Assembly (NCBI GenBank): GCA_003229995.1 | Contig: QIGJ01000235.1 | Coordinates: 1 to 6,619 of the forward strand | From: Gammaproteobacteria bacterium | Lineage (GTDB): Bacteria > Pseudomonadota > Gammaproteobacteria > SZUA-152 | DNA length: 6,619 nucleotides | Direction: 5' to 3' | Shown: piece by piece, positions 5,288-6,619 of the stretch | How the letters are laid out: the number at the start of each line of letters is the position of its first letter | Position numbering within the stretch: the stretch's first letter is position 1 | Program-made: the position numbers and the translations under genes | The notes under the pieces: generated by a model | Told to the model about the DNA's origin: nothing | The model's database searches: none | The model's input: only the letters and a program-made list of their open reading frames with translations

Positions 5288-5357
5288 TTAGGAATGGGCA
5301 CGCAATAACTTCCCGGTTTAGCGCCCGGATTTAGTCCGTATTGGTTCGTTCTGATTG
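5288..5357 (+). repeat. Single arm of the palindromic repeat family, overlapping queC
   Basis: Starting TTAGGAATGGGCACGCAATA and continuing ACTTCC, CCCGGATTTAGT and GGTTCGTTCTGATTG, this matches the right arm of the 3055-3225 element (reverse-complemented) over nearly its whole length. Like the left arm it keeps the internal segment the right arm has lost. Only one arm is present, so it is a half element or remnant. Its last 27 bases (5331-5357) lie inside queC and encode that gene's final eight residues and stop. A perfect small hairpin, TGACGC-ATA-GCGTCA (5356-5370), follows within queC. Confidence 0.72.
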
Positions 5358-6074
5358 ACGCATAGCGTCATGATAACGGGTAGGATCGACAATACCCACA
5401 TCTGCAAAACCAGTTGCACGCAGGCGACAGGAATCACAATGGCCACAGGCATAGCCTTCGGCATCGGCGGAATAACATGAAATAGTGGCCGCATAATCCA
5501 CTCCCAGTTGCAGGCCGTTACGGATAATTTCAGCCTTGCTGAGATGAATCAGGGGAGTCTGAATTTTCGCAGCATGGCCTTCGACACCTGCCTTGGTCGC
5601 CAGGACCGACATGGCTTGAAAGGCCGCAATGTATTCCGGCCGACAATCCGGGTAACCCGAATAATCCACGGCATTGACACCGATATAAATATGCCCAGCC
5701 TCCAGTACCTCGGCCCAGGCCAGTGCATACGACAAAAACAAGGTATTGCGTGCTGGCACATAGGTGACGGGAATGCCATCATCCGGTATATCGGATACTT
5801 CCGGCACAGCAATTTTGTCATCCGTTAATGCAGAACCACCAATATCACGCAAATCCAGCGAGATAATCCGGTGCTCTTCTGCACCCAGGCTTTTTGCCAG
5901 TGCCGCTGCCGCAATTAATTCGGATTTGTGTCGCTGGCCATAGTCAAAACTCAGTGCATAACACAATAAACCTTCATTTCTTGCCATGGCCAGAGTCGTG
6001 GCCGAGTCCAGACCACCAGATACCAGCACTACGGCTTTTTCGGGTGTTGCACCAGGTATTGCATTAAAAGTCAC
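5331..6074 (-). CDS. queC: 7-cyano-7-deazaguanine synthase QueC
   Basis: QueC converts 7-carboxy-7-deazaguanine to preQ0 with ATP and ammonia, a cytosolic step of queuosine synthesis. The 247-residue chain shows the PP-loop SGGLDSAT (19-26) that binds ATP, then FDYGQRH (43-49), VPARN (106-110), [16 protein letters not shown] (132-147), and the zinc site C200 plus C210-x2-C213-x2-C216. All key residues are present, so it should be active. E. coli QueC has 231 residues; this one has a slightly longer N-terminus and C-terminus. The start is GTG at 6074, two bases after the queE stop, with GGGG upstream; the nearby ATG at 6064 is out of frame. The two genes are surely co-transcribed. The last eight residues, QSERTNTD, and the stop codon come from a dispersed repeat arm (5288-5357), so the natural C-terminus has been replaced or extended. 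Confidence 0.95.
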   Translation of the reverse strand: MTFNAIPGATPEKAVVLVSGGLDSATTLAMARNEGLLCYALSFDYGQRHKSELIAAAALAKSLGAEEHRIISLDLRDIGGSALTDDKIAVPEVSDIPDDGIPVTYVPARNTLFLSYALAWAEVLEAGHIYIGVNAVDYSGYPDCRPEYIAAFQAMSVLATKAGVEGHAAKIQTPLIHLSKAEIIRNGLQLGVDYAATISCYSADAEGYACGHCDSCRLRATGFADVGIVDPTRYHDAMRQSERTNTD

Positions 6075-6076
6075 CT

Positions 6077-6619
6077 TTATCGCCCCGGTTCGTTATCCCA
6101 AAGAATTTTGTGTAATTGCAATTGAAAACGGATTTGCAGTCTGTCTTCAAGAATCCAGGCTGCCAGTGTTTTTGCCTTCAGTTGCTCATGGCTGGGGGAA
6201 AACAAAATCTCACAACGCGATAACAATTGATATTGCGCCAGTATTCGTTTTGCCCAATCGTAATCATTCCGGTCACACAATACGAATTTGATTTGATCCT
6301 GAGATGACAGGTGTTCAATGTTTTGCCAATAATTTTTGTCCTCTTCACCTGAGCCCGGGGTTTTAAGGTCCATCACTTTCACAACGCGCATATCCACCGC
6401 AGAGACATCCAGCGCCCCGCTGGTTTCCAGTGATACTTTATAATCTGCATCACATAACCGTGTTAACAAATCCAGGCACCGTTTTTGTGCCAGTGGCTCA
6501 CCGCCGGTTACCGTAATGTGCTGTGTTTCATAGGTAGCAACCTGAGCCAAAATAGCATCCAGCGTTATCCATTCCCCCCCCTGAAATGCATAGCTTGTGT
6601 CGCAGTAACCACAACGCAG
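6077..6619 (-). CDS. queE: 7-carboxy-7-deazaguanine synthase QueE (5' end cut off)
   Basis: QueE is a radical AdoMet enzyme that contracts 6-carboxytetrahydropterin to 7-carboxy-7-deazaguanine, the step before QueC. The visible 180 codons are open to the window edge; the first residues in view, [15 protein letters not shown], contain the last two cysteines of the iron-sulfur cluster motif (window codons 3 and 6). The AdoMet-binding TVTGGEPL follows at codons 36-43, then [17 protein letters not shown] and [13 protein letters not shown], all typical of QueE. The first cluster cysteine and roughly 30 or more N-terminal residues lie outside the window. A TTG at 6550 is not a start, because the cluster motif is upstream of it in frame. 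The gene ends two bases before queC. A run of eight G residues on the coding strand (6574-6581) encodes part of the Gly-Gly motif. Confidence 0.95.
   Translation of the reverse strand: MRCGYCDTSYAFQGGEWITLDAILAQVATYETQHITVTGGEPLAQKRCLDLLTRLCDADYKVSLETSGALDVSAVDMRVVKVMDLKTPGSGEEDKNYWQNIEHLSSQDQIKFVLCDRNDYDWAKRILAQYQLLSRCEILFSPSHEQLKAKTLAAWILEDRLQIRFQLQLHKILWDNEPGR

Overview
The window reads as chromosomal DNA of a gammaproteobacterium of moderate GC, probably marine or environmental. This rests on the overall gene styles, on an ECF sigma operon with a DUF3106-type protein, and on adjacent queE-queC genes. I cannot assign a genus from sequence alone. Every convincing protein gene lies on the minus strand, so transcription runs from high to low coordinates.

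Reading in that direction: 6619-5331 holds the 3' part of queE and all of queC, two consecutive enzymes of 7-deazaguanine (preQ0/queuosine) synthesis, two bases apart. A 140-base gap containing one arm of a dispersed repeat follows. Next is a membrane protein fused to a spermidine-synthase-like domain (5191-3605). The stretch 3604-3226 has no convincing gene, but it holds several hairpins and a strong intrinsic terminator (3357-3321). This may be a long 3' UTR or a structured small RNA. At 3225-3055 lies a palindromic element whose arms match the copy beside queC.

From about 2950 to 1225 is a tight four-gene operon: an ECF-like sigma factor, a single-pass membrane protein resembling a DUF3619-type sigma partner, a very small acidic secreted protein, and an arginine-rich secreted DUF3106-like protein with 18-residue repeats. 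Stops and starts overlap or nearly touch, so the four are almost certainly co-translated. The acidic tail of the membrane protein and the acidic secreted protein share a motif, and the last product is strongly basic. That suggests a periplasmic charge-based sensing complex controlling the sigma factor; this is inference.

At 1186-963 is a second palindromic, MITE-like element. It abuts the TTG start of an outer-membrane beta-barrel gene (950-99). Bases 1-98 show only AT-rich 3' flank and no clear feature. The most unusual content is the two families of palindromic elements, which share a central AATAGTC-type hairpin, one of which supplies the last eight codons and the stop of queC, together with the acid/base design of the sigma operon.
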